From an uncultured Treponema sp. (lineage in GTDB: Bacteria; Spirochaetota; Spirochaetia; Treponematales; Treponemataceae), in NCBI GenBank assembly GCA_937885475.1, contig CAKZZR010000111.1, positions 1 through 24,031 on the forward strand: a stretch of 24,031 bases of DNA. Direction: 5' to 3'. Below, in pieces: positions 15,292 to 22,279 of the stretch. The notes under the pieces are model-generated. The model was not told where the DNA came from and searched no databases. It saw only the letters and a program-made list of their open reading frames with translations. A program made the translations under genes and the position numbers. Each line of letters begins with the position of its first letter. Within the stretch, counting starts at the first letter, position 1.

Positions 15292-16896
15292 ATGAAAAAA
15301 CGAGCCATTCTGTATACATACGATTTTGAAAAACTTGCGACGCTTGCGCAGTCCCTGGTGCATGAGGGCTGGGAAATTATTTCTGCGGGCGCAACTGCGG
15401 ATTTTTTGCGGGCGCAGAACATTGCGGTAACGATAAACCGCTCGCTGGACGCACGTTCCATTCCCGACGAGGGATTCATGAAAATTCTGCGGATGGTTCT
15501 TTCTACGGGGCGTGCTATTCATTCCTCTCAAGTGTACGAGGAATCCTTCATCAATCTGGTGTGCGTCAATTTGCAGCCGGAATTCCACCCGATTCAGGAT
15601 TTTTTAGAGGACAACAAATCTGACAACTGCATCGACATGAACCTCATCTCGCTTATCCGTGCGGGAGCAAAAAATTACAGCAATGTCATCGTTCTGACCG
15701 ACCCTGACGACTATGAGGAAGCAATCATCCAGATAAAGACGGACAGCATGACTTCAAAATTCCGGCTGTACCTTGCCGGAAAAGCGCTTAACCTGACCGC
15801 CGCATACGACGGCACGTGCAGCTGCTCAATCCTAAAGCAGAACAACGGAATAAATTACCCGGAATACTACATGGTTCCGTTCAAAAAACTGACGCGGCTT
15901 AGACACGGTATGAACGACCATCAGACGGCGTACGTGTACACCGTGAACAATCAGATTGGCGCGCTCAGTGGCGTAAAAAAAATACAGGGAAAGGAGCTTA
16001 ATTCCAACATTCTGGAGAATTGCTTTACCGCATGGAAGTGCATCAGCCTGTTCCTTAAGATTATCAAGAATCCGTTTACGGTGGAAAGCAAGGACTGCAA
16101 CGACTATCCGTTCATGACGCAGTTTACCCCGGCGGCCGGTTCCGTATTTACGATTGCGGTAAAAAACGTGAATCCGGTTGGCGCGGCGCTTGGTTCCGAC
16201 CTTCTGGATTCATTCAGAAAGACGTATGCCTGCAATCCTGACTCGCTTGCGGGCGCAACGTTTGGATGCAGTTCCGTAATAAACCGCGAGGCTGCGGAGG
16301 AGCTTATAAAACTGGACTTCCGTGCAATCATTGCGCCGGATTTTTCCCGCGAGGCAAAGGAAATCTTCTCGCAAAAGCGCGACATGCGTCTGGTCATTGC
16401 GTCCAAGCCGATAAGCGAATATTACGAGGAGCGATCCATAGACGGCGGGCTTATCGTTCAGCAGCCGGACCGCAATCTGTTTGACCGTTGGAAGGTTGTT
16501 ACTCAGTCGCGCCCAACGCAGGCGCAGGCTGATTCAATGGCGTTTGGGCTTATGGTGGCGATGATTGCAAAATCCGATGCCGCGCTCGTTCTTAATGAAT
16601 TTGCAACGGTGGGAATTTCTACGGGAAACACCAGCCGCCGCCGTGCCGTGCGCTATGCGCTTGAGGATGCCGCGGGATATTTTCAGAATAATGTAAATTC
16701 CGGCGACCGGAATGCCGAAATTCTAGTCAGCGATTCCGTCATTTATTTTGATGACAGAATCCGGTTTCTTGCTGACATCGGCGTAAAGGCCATAATTCAG
16801 ACCGGCGGCGCTCAGAACGACGAGGAATTCATTCAGTTCTGCAACGAGCGGAATATTTCGATGGTCTTTACCGGCATTCAGCATCTTGCAATTTAG
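15292..16896 (+). CDS. Divergent PurH-like protein (AICAR transformylase/IMP cyclohydrolase family), active sites degenerate
   Basis: The 534-residue length and domain order match PurH: an N-terminal MGS-like cyclohydrolase domain (~1-150) and a C-terminal AICAR-transformylase domain. Family landmarks are recognisable but altered. SAGAT (31-35) replaces STGGT; the KTLHPKVHGGIL region is lost around 71-83 (STGRAIHSSQVYE); CIDMN (113-117) replaces ENIDIGG, though Asp115 and Lys127 (AKNY) remain; RHGMNDHQ (204-211) replaces RYGENPHQ; VKNVNPVG (from 290) replaces VKHxNPCG, changing the catalytic His to Asn292; AKSDA replaces VKSNA. The C-terminus is conserved (VSDSVIYFDD, AIIQTGG, MVFTGIQH). Normal PurH makes the last two steps of purine synthesis. 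With these changes it may keep only ligand binding or have another role. mraY follows after 95 bp. Confidence 0.75.
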   Translation: MKKRAILYTYDFEKLATLAQSLVHEGWEIISAGATADFLRAQNIAVTINRSLDARSIPDEGFMKILRMVLSTGRAIHSSQVYEESFINLVCVNLQPEFHPIQDFLEDNKSDNCIDMNLISLIRAGAKNYSNVIVLTDPDDYEEAIIQIKTDSMTSKFRLYLAGKALNLTAAYDGTCSCSILKQNNGINYPEYYMVPFKKLTRLRHGMNDHQTAYVYTVNNQIGALSGVKKIQGKELNSNILENCFTAWKCISLFLKIIKNPFTVESKDCNDYPFMTQFTPAAGSVFTIAVKNVNPVGAALGSDLLDSFRKTYACNPDSLAGATFGCSSVINREAAEELIKLDFRAIIAPDFSREAKEIFSQKRDMRLVIASKPISEYYEERSIDGGLIVQQPDRNLFDRWKVVTQSRPTQAQADSMAFGLMVAMIAKSDAALVLNEFATVGISTGNTSRRRAVRYALEDAAGYFQNNVNSGDRNAEILVSDSVIYFDDRIRFLADIGVKAIIQTGGAQNDEEFIQFCNERNISMVFTGIQHLAI

Positions 16897-16929
16897 GCGG
16901 CGTGCACGCATTTGCCGCTGCTTTTACGG

Positions 16930-16983
16930 CATCACAAAAAAAAGCTTCCGGCGATTTTTGAGGTGCCGACACGATTTGTGATG
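16930..16983 (+). promoter_or_regulatory. Inverted repeat in front of mraY
   Basis: CATCACAAA (16930-16938) and TTTGTGATG (16975-16983) are a perfect 9-bp inverted repeat 36 nt apart, with a smaller CGGC/GCCG stem inside. The right arm abuts and partly includes the G run that serves as the mraY Shine-Dalgarno (GGGGAA, 16983-16988), so folding could limit ribosome access. Confidence 0.35.
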
Positions 16984-16991
16984 GGGAACGT

Positions 16992-18062
16992 ATGCTTTTT
17001 TATTTGGGTGGTTATCTTCAGAATTATTTTGGACCGGCTCGTCTTTTTCAGTCGTATACCGTTCTTATTGCGCTGGCGCTGTATTCAGGCTATCTGCTGA
17101 CCTATCTGCTGCTGCCAAAATTCTACGACCTGCTTCCGCATGATCGCGGACGCGAATTCACGCTTACTGCCGAGGCCGCAAAAGGAAAGCCTACCGGCGC
17201 GGGGGTGGTGTTCATAACGATTTTTGCGCTTCTGTGCATTGTGTTTATTCCGATGAATTTGGTGCATGGTGGAATCCTGCTGCTCACGTGGCTTACCATG
17301 CTCACCGGCTATCTTGATGACCGCAGCGTAAGCAGCTGGGGCGAATACCGAAAGGCGCTTCTTGACCTGATTATCAGCGTTTCGGCTTCCCTTTTGCTGT
17401 ATTGGTGTGCCAAAAACGCGTCGGCTGATGGCACCGTCTGCTACTGGTTGCCGTTTGTAAGCCGTCCGATTGCCGTGCATCCGGCGGTATACGTGCTTGT
17501 TGGCGTTGTGCTTATATGGGCTTCAATCAATACTACCAATTGTACGGACGGCGTTGATGGGCTGAGCGGAACGCTGGTTCTGATTGCCCTTATTACGATG
17601 GGAACGATTTTTTACTTTATCCTTGGGCACAAGGATATTGCCGCATACCTTTTGGTTCCGCACCTTGCAGACGGCGCTAAGTGGGCGCTTATGACATTTG
17701 CGCTTGCGGGCGTGCTTACCGGCTACCTGTGGCACAACGCATTCCCGAGCCATGTGCTTATGGGAGACGCAGGAAGCCGCGCGCTGGGCTTTTTTATCGG
17801 ATGTGCCGTGCTTATAACTGGAAACCCAATGCTTCTGCTTGCAACGTCGACTGTCATATTCCTTAACGGCGGCATGGGGCTGTTGAAGGTTGCGCTGCTC
17901 CGCTTTTTCAAAATCAAGATTTTTCCGAACGTCAGGTTCCCGCTGCATGACCACATGCGAAAAAATCGTGGCTGGTCGGCGACGCAGGTTCTGCTTAAGT
18001 TCATGATTATGCAGCTTTTGATTACCGTTGCTGTACTCGGGCTGTTCTTTAAGGTTCGTTAA
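16992..18062 (+). CDS. mraY: Phospho-N-acetylmuramoyl-pentapeptide-transferase (MraY-like)
   Basis: The 356-residue polytopic membrane protein has about ten helices and the motifs of the polyprenyl-phosphate glycosyl-1-phosphate transferase family: GKPTGAG, GYLDDRS, NCTDGVDGLSG, HNAFPSHVLMGDAGSRALG and FPLHDHMRKNRGWS. The last corresponds to the PLHHHFE motif that separates MraY from WecA-type enzymes, although the middle His is Asp here. MraY makes lipid I by moving phospho-MurNAc-pentapeptide to undecaprenyl phosphate at the inner membrane. The start is ATG 16992 with GGGGAA just upstream. It ends in a strong terminator. No other mur gene is adjacent, so it stands outside the usual division/cell-wall cluster. 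A WecA-like sugar transferase is the less likely alternative. Confidence 0.82.
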   Translation: MLFYLGGYLQNYFGPARLFQSYTVLIALALYSGYLLTYLLLPKFYDLLPHDRGREFTLTAEAAKGKPTGAGVVFITIFALLCIVFIPMNLVHGGILLLTWLTMLTGYLDDRSVSSWGEYRKALLDLIISVSASLLLYWCAKNASADGTVCYWLPFVSRPIAVHPAVYVLVGVVLIWASINTTNCTDGVDGLSGTLVLIALITMGTIFYFILGHKDIAAYLLVPHLADGAKWALMTFALAGVLTGYLWHNAFPSHVLMGDAGSRALGFFIGCAVLITGNPMLLLATSTVIFLNGGMGLLKVALLRFFKIKIFPNVRFPLHDHMRKNRGWSATQVLLKFMIMQLLITVAVLGLFFKVR

Positions 18063-18067
18063 AAAGT

Positions 18068-18105
18068 ACGGCGGTTCTGAACTTTTCAAAACCGCCGTTT
18101 TTTTT
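18068..18105. terminator. Bidirectional terminator between mraY and the M20 peptidase gene
   Basis: ACGGCGGTT (18068-18076) pairs perfectly with AACCGCCGT (18090-18098), loop 13 nt, followed by eight T (18098-18105). On the minus strand the same stem is followed by ACTTTTT. It overlaps the peptidase stop codon at 18104-18106, so it probably serves both converging genes. Confidence 0.88.
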
Positions 18106-19330
18106 AGTCTTTTTCCGCAAAGAGGGAAATGAGCGTTTCCGCGTCCTTCTGGATGTTTTCTATCTTGCAGTATTCGTTTGGCATGTGCGCAAGCTCGTCC
18201 ATGGTGCTCCATACGACGCATGGAATGCCTTCGCGCCTGAGTTCTGCCCCTACGGTACCGCCGCCTATTCCTATGGTGCGGGCTGTTATGCCGTGAACGT
18301 CCTTTATTGCCTTGGAAAGTTTTTTTACGACAGGCGAATCAATGGGAGTTGCCGGGCTTTGGCTTTGCTGCGGTGTTTCATAGCAGACTTCAACGCCGTA
18401 TTTTTCTTCTATTTCTGCACAGCACCGCTCAACATGACCAAGCACTTCGTTCAGACTGTAGCACGGAAGAATGCGGCAGTCCATGCAGAACGTATCTTCT
18501 CCAGGAATAATGTTTACGCCGGCAACGTTTGCATAGCGCATCGTCGGCTGGAACGTGGAATAATTCGGCTCAAAAAGGTCGTCAGTCTTGTTAAAGACGT
18601 TCTGCAAATCATGCAGCCTGAGCGAAAGGTCGCATGCCGCCGTACACGCGTTGTTTCCTTGGTCTGGGCGGCTTCCGTGGCATTGGAGTCCCTTTACATG
18701 AACTTTAAGCCACAGAATGTTTTTTTCTGCAACTTCAATGGTTTCGCCGTTAGGGTCTCCGCCGTCAGGAATAAGATAAAGGTCGTCCTTTCTGAATATG
18801 CTTGTGTTGTGCAAAAGCCAGATTATGCCGTATTTTGAGCCTACTTCCTCATCTGCCATAAAAAGCAATTTTACGGTGTGCGCCGGCTTTATTCCGTTCT
18901 TTATGAATGCAAGGGCTGCAAAAACTCCGCTTACTAGCCCCTGCTGATTGTCTTCCACGCCGCGACCATACAATTTTCCGTCTTTTTGAACGACTTTCCA
19001 AGGGTCTGTTTCCCACAGTTTAAGTTCACCAACAGGAACTACGTCCAGATGTGCCATAACCCAGATTGCGTAATCATCGCTTTCACCTGGAACTGTAACT
19101 ACCACATTCGGGCGGATTTTGCTTTCAACCCGGCTGTCAGGCGCGTCATATTCCTGAATCTGGGAATCCTGCACGCCTTGTGTTTTGAGCCATTCCACCA
19201 GCGCGCGGGCCTTTTTAAGCTCTCCCTGTCCGCCGTTTTCCGGGGCAAGGGCGGGATGAGAAGTGAGCAAAGTTTCCAGGGCAACCATGTCAGCCGCCGC
19301 GTTTTTTACATAATCAAATAATTTCTGCAT
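18104..19330 (-). CDS. M20-family metallo-dipeptidase
   Basis: The 408-residue enzyme has the M20 di-zinc set: MAHLD (His94, catalytic Asp96), GRGVEDN (bridging Asp127), DEE (catalytic Glu161, ligand Glu162), Asp189 in PDGGDP, and a C-terminal His near 382 (DELAHMPNEYC). The insert between the two halves of the catalytic domain is the usual dimerisation domain. Such enzymes split dipeptides or N-acyl amino acids in the cytoplasm; no signal peptide is visible. It is the second gene of an operon with galE, its ATG 5 nt after the galE stop. The pairing of sugar epimerase and peptidase has no obvious pathway meaning. The precise substrate (PepV/PepD-like dipeptide versus acyl amino acid) is open. 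Confidence 0.85.
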   Translation of the reverse strand: MQKLFDYVKNAAADMVALETLLTSHPALAPENGGQGELKKARALVEWLKTQGVQDSQIQEYDAPDSRVESKIRPNVVVTVPGESDDYAIWVMAHLDVVPVGELKLWETDPWKVVQKDGKLYGRGVEDNQQGLVSGVFAALAFIKNGIKPAHTVKLLFMADEEVGSKYGIIWLLHNTSIFRKDDLYLIPDGGDPNGETIEVAEKNILWLKVHVKGLQCHGSRPDQGNNACTAACDLSLRLHDLQNVFNKTDDLFEPNYSTFQPTMRYANVAGVNIIPGEDTFCMDCRILPCYSLNEVLGHVERCCAEIEEKYGVEVCYETPQQSQSPATPIDSPVVKKLSKAIKDVHGITARTIGIGGGTVGAELRREGIPCVVWSTMDELAHMPNEYCKIENIQKDAETLISLFAEKD

Positions 19331-19335
19331 GACAT

Positions 19336-20316
19336 TTACTTCTTTTCAACTGCAAGTTTATATACGTTGTACGTTGTGCGAATAAGGGTGTCCACGTCGC
19401 TGTGCACTGCCTTCCACCCAAGAACTTCGTGAGCCTTTTTGCTTGTTGCAACCAAATTTGCCGGGTCTCCCGGTCGGCGGTCAACGTATTCTGCTTTAAT
19501 TTCCTGTCCGGTTATGCGGCGGGCAGCTTCTACCATTTGCGTAACGGAAGTTCCGGTTTCGCTTCCAAGATTAAGTTTGAGGTTTTCCTTTTTGGTGGAG
19601 ATGTATTCCAGCGCCTTTACGTGTGCAGAAGCAAGGTCGTTTACATGAACGTAGTCGCGGATACAGGTTCCGTCCGGAGTGTCGTAATTGTTTCCAAAAA
19701 TCTTCATTCCAGGGCGCATTCCCACGGCCGTTTCCATGATTATAGGGAGAAGGTTTGCAGGATTCTGCTCAAGACCAGTGATTTTGCCGTCAACATCGTA
19801 GCCGGCGGCATTAAAATAGCGCAGCGCCGCAAAATGAAGTCCTTTAAGCTGGCTGTACCATGTCATGAACTCTTCGATGGAAAGCTTTGTATAACCGTAG
19901 TAATTCTCCGGATTTTTTGGATGGTCTTCGTCGATTGGAAGATATTTCGGGCTTCCGAAAATTGCGGCACTTGAACTGAATACCATGTTCAGACAGTTGT
20001 GATTGACTGCACTGTTCAAAATATTAAGCGTACCAGTAATGTTATTTACTGAATATTTTTCAGGCTTAGTCATGGACTCGCCGGCTGCCTTGAATGCAGC
20101 AAGGTGAATGAAAGCATCAAACCCACGCTCAAACGCCGCGTCCAAATCAGCAGGAATCAAAATGTTTCCATATATAAAATCATTTTCCGGAAAAAGGTTC
20201 TGCCGCAAACCGCTGGAAAGATTGTCAAAAACCGTAACCTTATGACCATTTGCCATAAGTTCTTTTACAACATGACTTCCAATATATCCGGCACCACCGA
20301 TAACTAAAACTTTCAT
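19336..20316 (-). CDS. galE: UDP-glucose 4-epimerase
   Basis: The 326-residue short-chain dehydrogenase has the NAD-binding motif GGAGYIG (7-13), DNLSSG (31-36), HLAA, SSSA (114-117) and the catalytic YxxxK (Tyr140-Lys144 in YYGYTK), then LRYFNAAG and CIRDYVHVNDLASAH. This is the full GalE pattern, interconverting UDP-glucose and UDP-galactose for galactose use and surface polysaccharides. The start is ATG 20316 with GAGG 7 nt upstream; a GTG two codons earlier is in frame but overlaps the ribosome binding site. It leads the minus-strand operon with the M20 peptidase and is divergent from pepF. Specificity for UDP-GlcNAc/GalNAc as well cannot be excluded. Confidence 0.92.
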   Translation of the reverse strand: MKVLVIGGAGYIGSHVVKELMANGHKVTVFDNLSSGLRQNLFPENDFIYGNILIPADLDAAFERGFDAFIHLAAFKAAGESMTKPEKYSVNNITGTLNILNSAVNHNCLNMVFSSSAAIFGSPKYLPIDEDHPKNPENYYGYTKLSIEEFMTWYSQLKGLHFAALRYFNAAGYDVDGKITGLEQNPANLLPIIMETAVGMRPGMKIFGNNYDTPDGTCIRDYVHVNDLASAHVKALEYISTKKENLKLNLGSETGTSVTQMVEAARRITGQEIKAEYVDRRPGDPANLVATSKKAHEVLGWKAVHSDVDTLIRTTYNVYKLAVEKK

Positions 20317-20334
20317 AATCACACCTCTTTAAAA

Positions 20335-20363
20335 AGTATAATTTATGCGGAAATCTATTTCAA
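20335..20363 (-). promoter_or_regulatory. Promoter of galE
   Basis: On the minus strand, TTGAAA (20363-20358, 5/6), a 17-bp spacer and TATACT (20340-20335, 5/6). The leader would be about 12 nt and carries a normal Shine-Dalgarno. Confidence 0.65.
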
Positions 20364-20386
20364 GGATGTCTAAAACTCATTATATT
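20358..20386 (+). promoter_or_regulatory. Promoter of pepF, predicted leaderless
   Basis: TTTCAA (20358-20363), a 17-bp spacer and TATATT (20381-20386). ATG 20393 lies 6 nt after the -10 and has no Shine-Dalgarno. The -35 uses the same six base pairs as the galE -35 on the other strand. Confidence 0.5.
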
Positions 20387-20392
20387 TAAAGT

Positions 20393-22195
20393 ATGAACAA
20401 CAAAATTCCAAAACGCTCAGAAGTTCCGGCACAGGACAAATGGGACTTATCTTCAATTTATGAATCAAACGGGCAGTGGGAAGAAGAGCTTAAAAAAAAT
20501 CCTTCCCTTACAGCAAAGGTTGAATCCTACAAGGGAAAGCTTGCGGAAAATTCTGCGACCTTGCTTTGCGCCCTAAAGGCGCTTGAGGCGGCATCACTCC
20601 AGCTGGAAACAGTATATCACTATGCAAGCCTTCAGCATGAGGCAGATGAAGACGACACGGAAGCAACTGACCGGGACGGACGGGCAATGATGGCCTACAC
20701 GGAATTCCAGTCCAAGATTGCATTCTTTGACCCGGAGCTTCTTGCCATTCCTGAAGAAACTCTGCGTGCCTGGATTTGTGCTCCAGAATTTGCCGACTAC
20801 AAAATCTACGTTGAAAAACTCCTTCATTACAACAAATACACCCTCAGCGAAAAAGAGGAGCGCCTGCTTTCTCTTCAGATGCAGCCGGCACAAACGCCGT
20901 ACAATGCATTCAGCGTTATGGAAAATGTAGACCTGAACAAACAGTTTGGCACAATAAGCGTAAACGGTGAGGAAAAGCCCCTTACGCAGACAACGTTCTC
21001 TACGCTTCTTAAGAATCAGGACAGAAGCGTGCGCGAAAAAACATACAAACAGTATTACGGAAAATTTGAGGATTTCCAGAACGTAATCGCCGCCCTTTAT
21101 GCAGGCTCCATAAATCAGGACGTGTTCTCAATGCGTGCCCGCGGCTACGATTCTTCCCTTCATCAGGCGCTTTACGGAAACAAAGTGCCACTCAGCGTAT
21201 ACCATAACCTCATAGACTGCGTGCACAAAAACCTCGGCACCCTCCACGACTACTACAGCCTTCGCAAAAAAATCCTTGGGCTGGACGAGCTTCGCCACTG
21301 GGATGTCTACGTTCCGCTGGTAAAATCAGTTGAAATGCGCCATACATACGACGAATCCGTAGAAATCTGCCGCAATGCCCTTGCGCCTTTGGGCAAAGAA
21401 TATACCGATAGGCTCTGTGGCGGACTCAAAAACGGCTGGGTTGACCGCTATGAGAACGTCGGAAAAAGAAGCGGAGCTTTTTCAAGCGGCTCGTACATCG
21501 GCGACCCTTACATCCTTTTGAACTATGACGAGAACGATATCCGTGACGTGTTCACAATGGCTCATGAAGGCGGACATTCCATGCATTCATGGTATTCCGT
21601 TCACAACAACCCGTTCATGTCGTACGATTACACGATTTTTGAAGCCGAAGTTGCCTCAACATTCAATGAAGAGCTTGTATTCGAATATCTCCTGAAAAAC
21701 GCAAGGACAGAAGACGAAAAGAAATACCTTCTTGCGATGCGGGCAGACGATATCCTTGCAACCCTTCACCGTCAGACGATGTTCGCAGAATTTGAGCTTA
21801 AGGCACATGAAGCCGTCGAAGGCGGAACTCCGCTTACAGCAGAACTCCTGCGAAAAATGTACCGCGAGCTTCTTGAGCTGTACTTCGGGCCGGAAATGCA
21901 TTTTGAGCCAAACAGCGACATGGAAGGTCTTCGCATCCCGCACTTCTACAGCGCATTCTATGTGTACAAATACGCCACAGGAATTTCTGCCGCCCTTGCG
22001 CTTGCAAAACGCGTTACAACCGGCGGAGAAAAAGAACGCGAGGACTACTTCAAATTCCTTAAGAGCGGTGGAAGCCGTTACCCTATCGAAAGCCTCCGCG
22101 TGGCTGGCGTAGACATGGAGTCAACGGAACCTGTTCAGGCTGCCTGCGATACGTTCCGTGATATAGTGGAACAGCTTAAAAAACTATTTGCATAA
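20393..22195 (+). CDS. pepF: Oligoendopeptidase F (M3B metallopeptidase)
   Basis: The 600-residue cytoplasmic peptidase carries the zinc motif HEGGH (His391-His395, catalytic Glu392) in MAHEGGHSMHSW, followed by FEAEVASTFNEE, which holds the third ligand Glu (near 417-419). The N-terminal PKRSEVPAQDKWDLSSIY and the C-terminal PHFYSAFYVYKYATGISAA are hallmarks of PepF; length matches the family (about 600). It degrades medium-length peptides, a fit with amino-acid fermentation or peptide salvage. The start is ATG 20393, which opens the conserved N-terminus. The gene is divergent from galE; the Na/Pi gene follows after 84 bp with its own promoter. Confidence 0.95.
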   Translation: MNNKIPKRSEVPAQDKWDLSSIYESNGQWEEELKKNPSLTAKVESYKGKLAENSATLLCALKALEAASLQLETVYHYASLQHEADEDDTEATDRDGRAMMAYTEFQSKIAFFDPELLAIPEETLRAWICAPEFADYKIYVEKLLHYNKYTLSEKEERLLSLQMQPAQTPYNAFSVMENVDLNKQFGTISVNGEEKPLTQTTFSTLLKNQDRSVREKTYKQYYGKFEDFQNVIAALYAGSINQDVFSMRARGYDSSLHQALYGNKVPLSVYHNLIDCVHKNLGTLHDYYSLRKKILGLDELRHWDVYVPLVKSVEMRHTYDESVEICRNALAPLGKEYTDRLCGGLKNGWVDRYENVGKRSGAFSSGSYIGDPYILLNYDENDIRDVFTMAHEGGHSMHSWYSVHNNPFMSYDYTIFEAEVASTFNEELVFEYLLKNARTEDEKKYLLAMRADDILATLHRQTMFAEFELKAHEAVEGGTPLTAELLRKMYRELLELYFGPEMHFEPNSDMEGLRIPHFYSAFYVYKYATGISAALALAKRVTTGGEKEREDYFKFLKSGGSRYPIESLRVAGVDMESTEPVQAACDTFRDIVEQLKKLFA

Positions 22196-22244
22196 GAGCA
22201 GCTTTCAGTAGCCGTTCTCTTTTATAATCCGCTTTTTAGCGCCG

Positions 22245-22273
22245 TTGCGCAAATCAGGCGTTTTCTGTACTAT
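22245..22273 (+). promoter_or_regulatory. Promoter of the Na/Pi cotransporter gene, predicted leaderless
   Basis: TTGCGC (22245-22250), a 17-bp spacer and TACTAT (22268-22273), then 6 nt to ATG 22280. No Shine-Dalgarno is present. A further TATAAT at 22222-22227 has no partner -35 I would trust. Confidence 0.5.
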
Positions 22274-22279
22274 TGATTC

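Noticed and set aside
17523..18221. 232-codon minus-strand frame across mraY, the terminator and the peptidase end
   Set aside because: It runs through the strong bidirectional terminator and two good genes; Lys/Arg/His-rich noise.
22222..22227. TATAAT between pepF and the Na/Pi gene as the main promoter
   Set aside because: No acceptable -35 at 16-18 bp; the TTGCGC/TACTAT pair downstream has exact 17-bp spacing.
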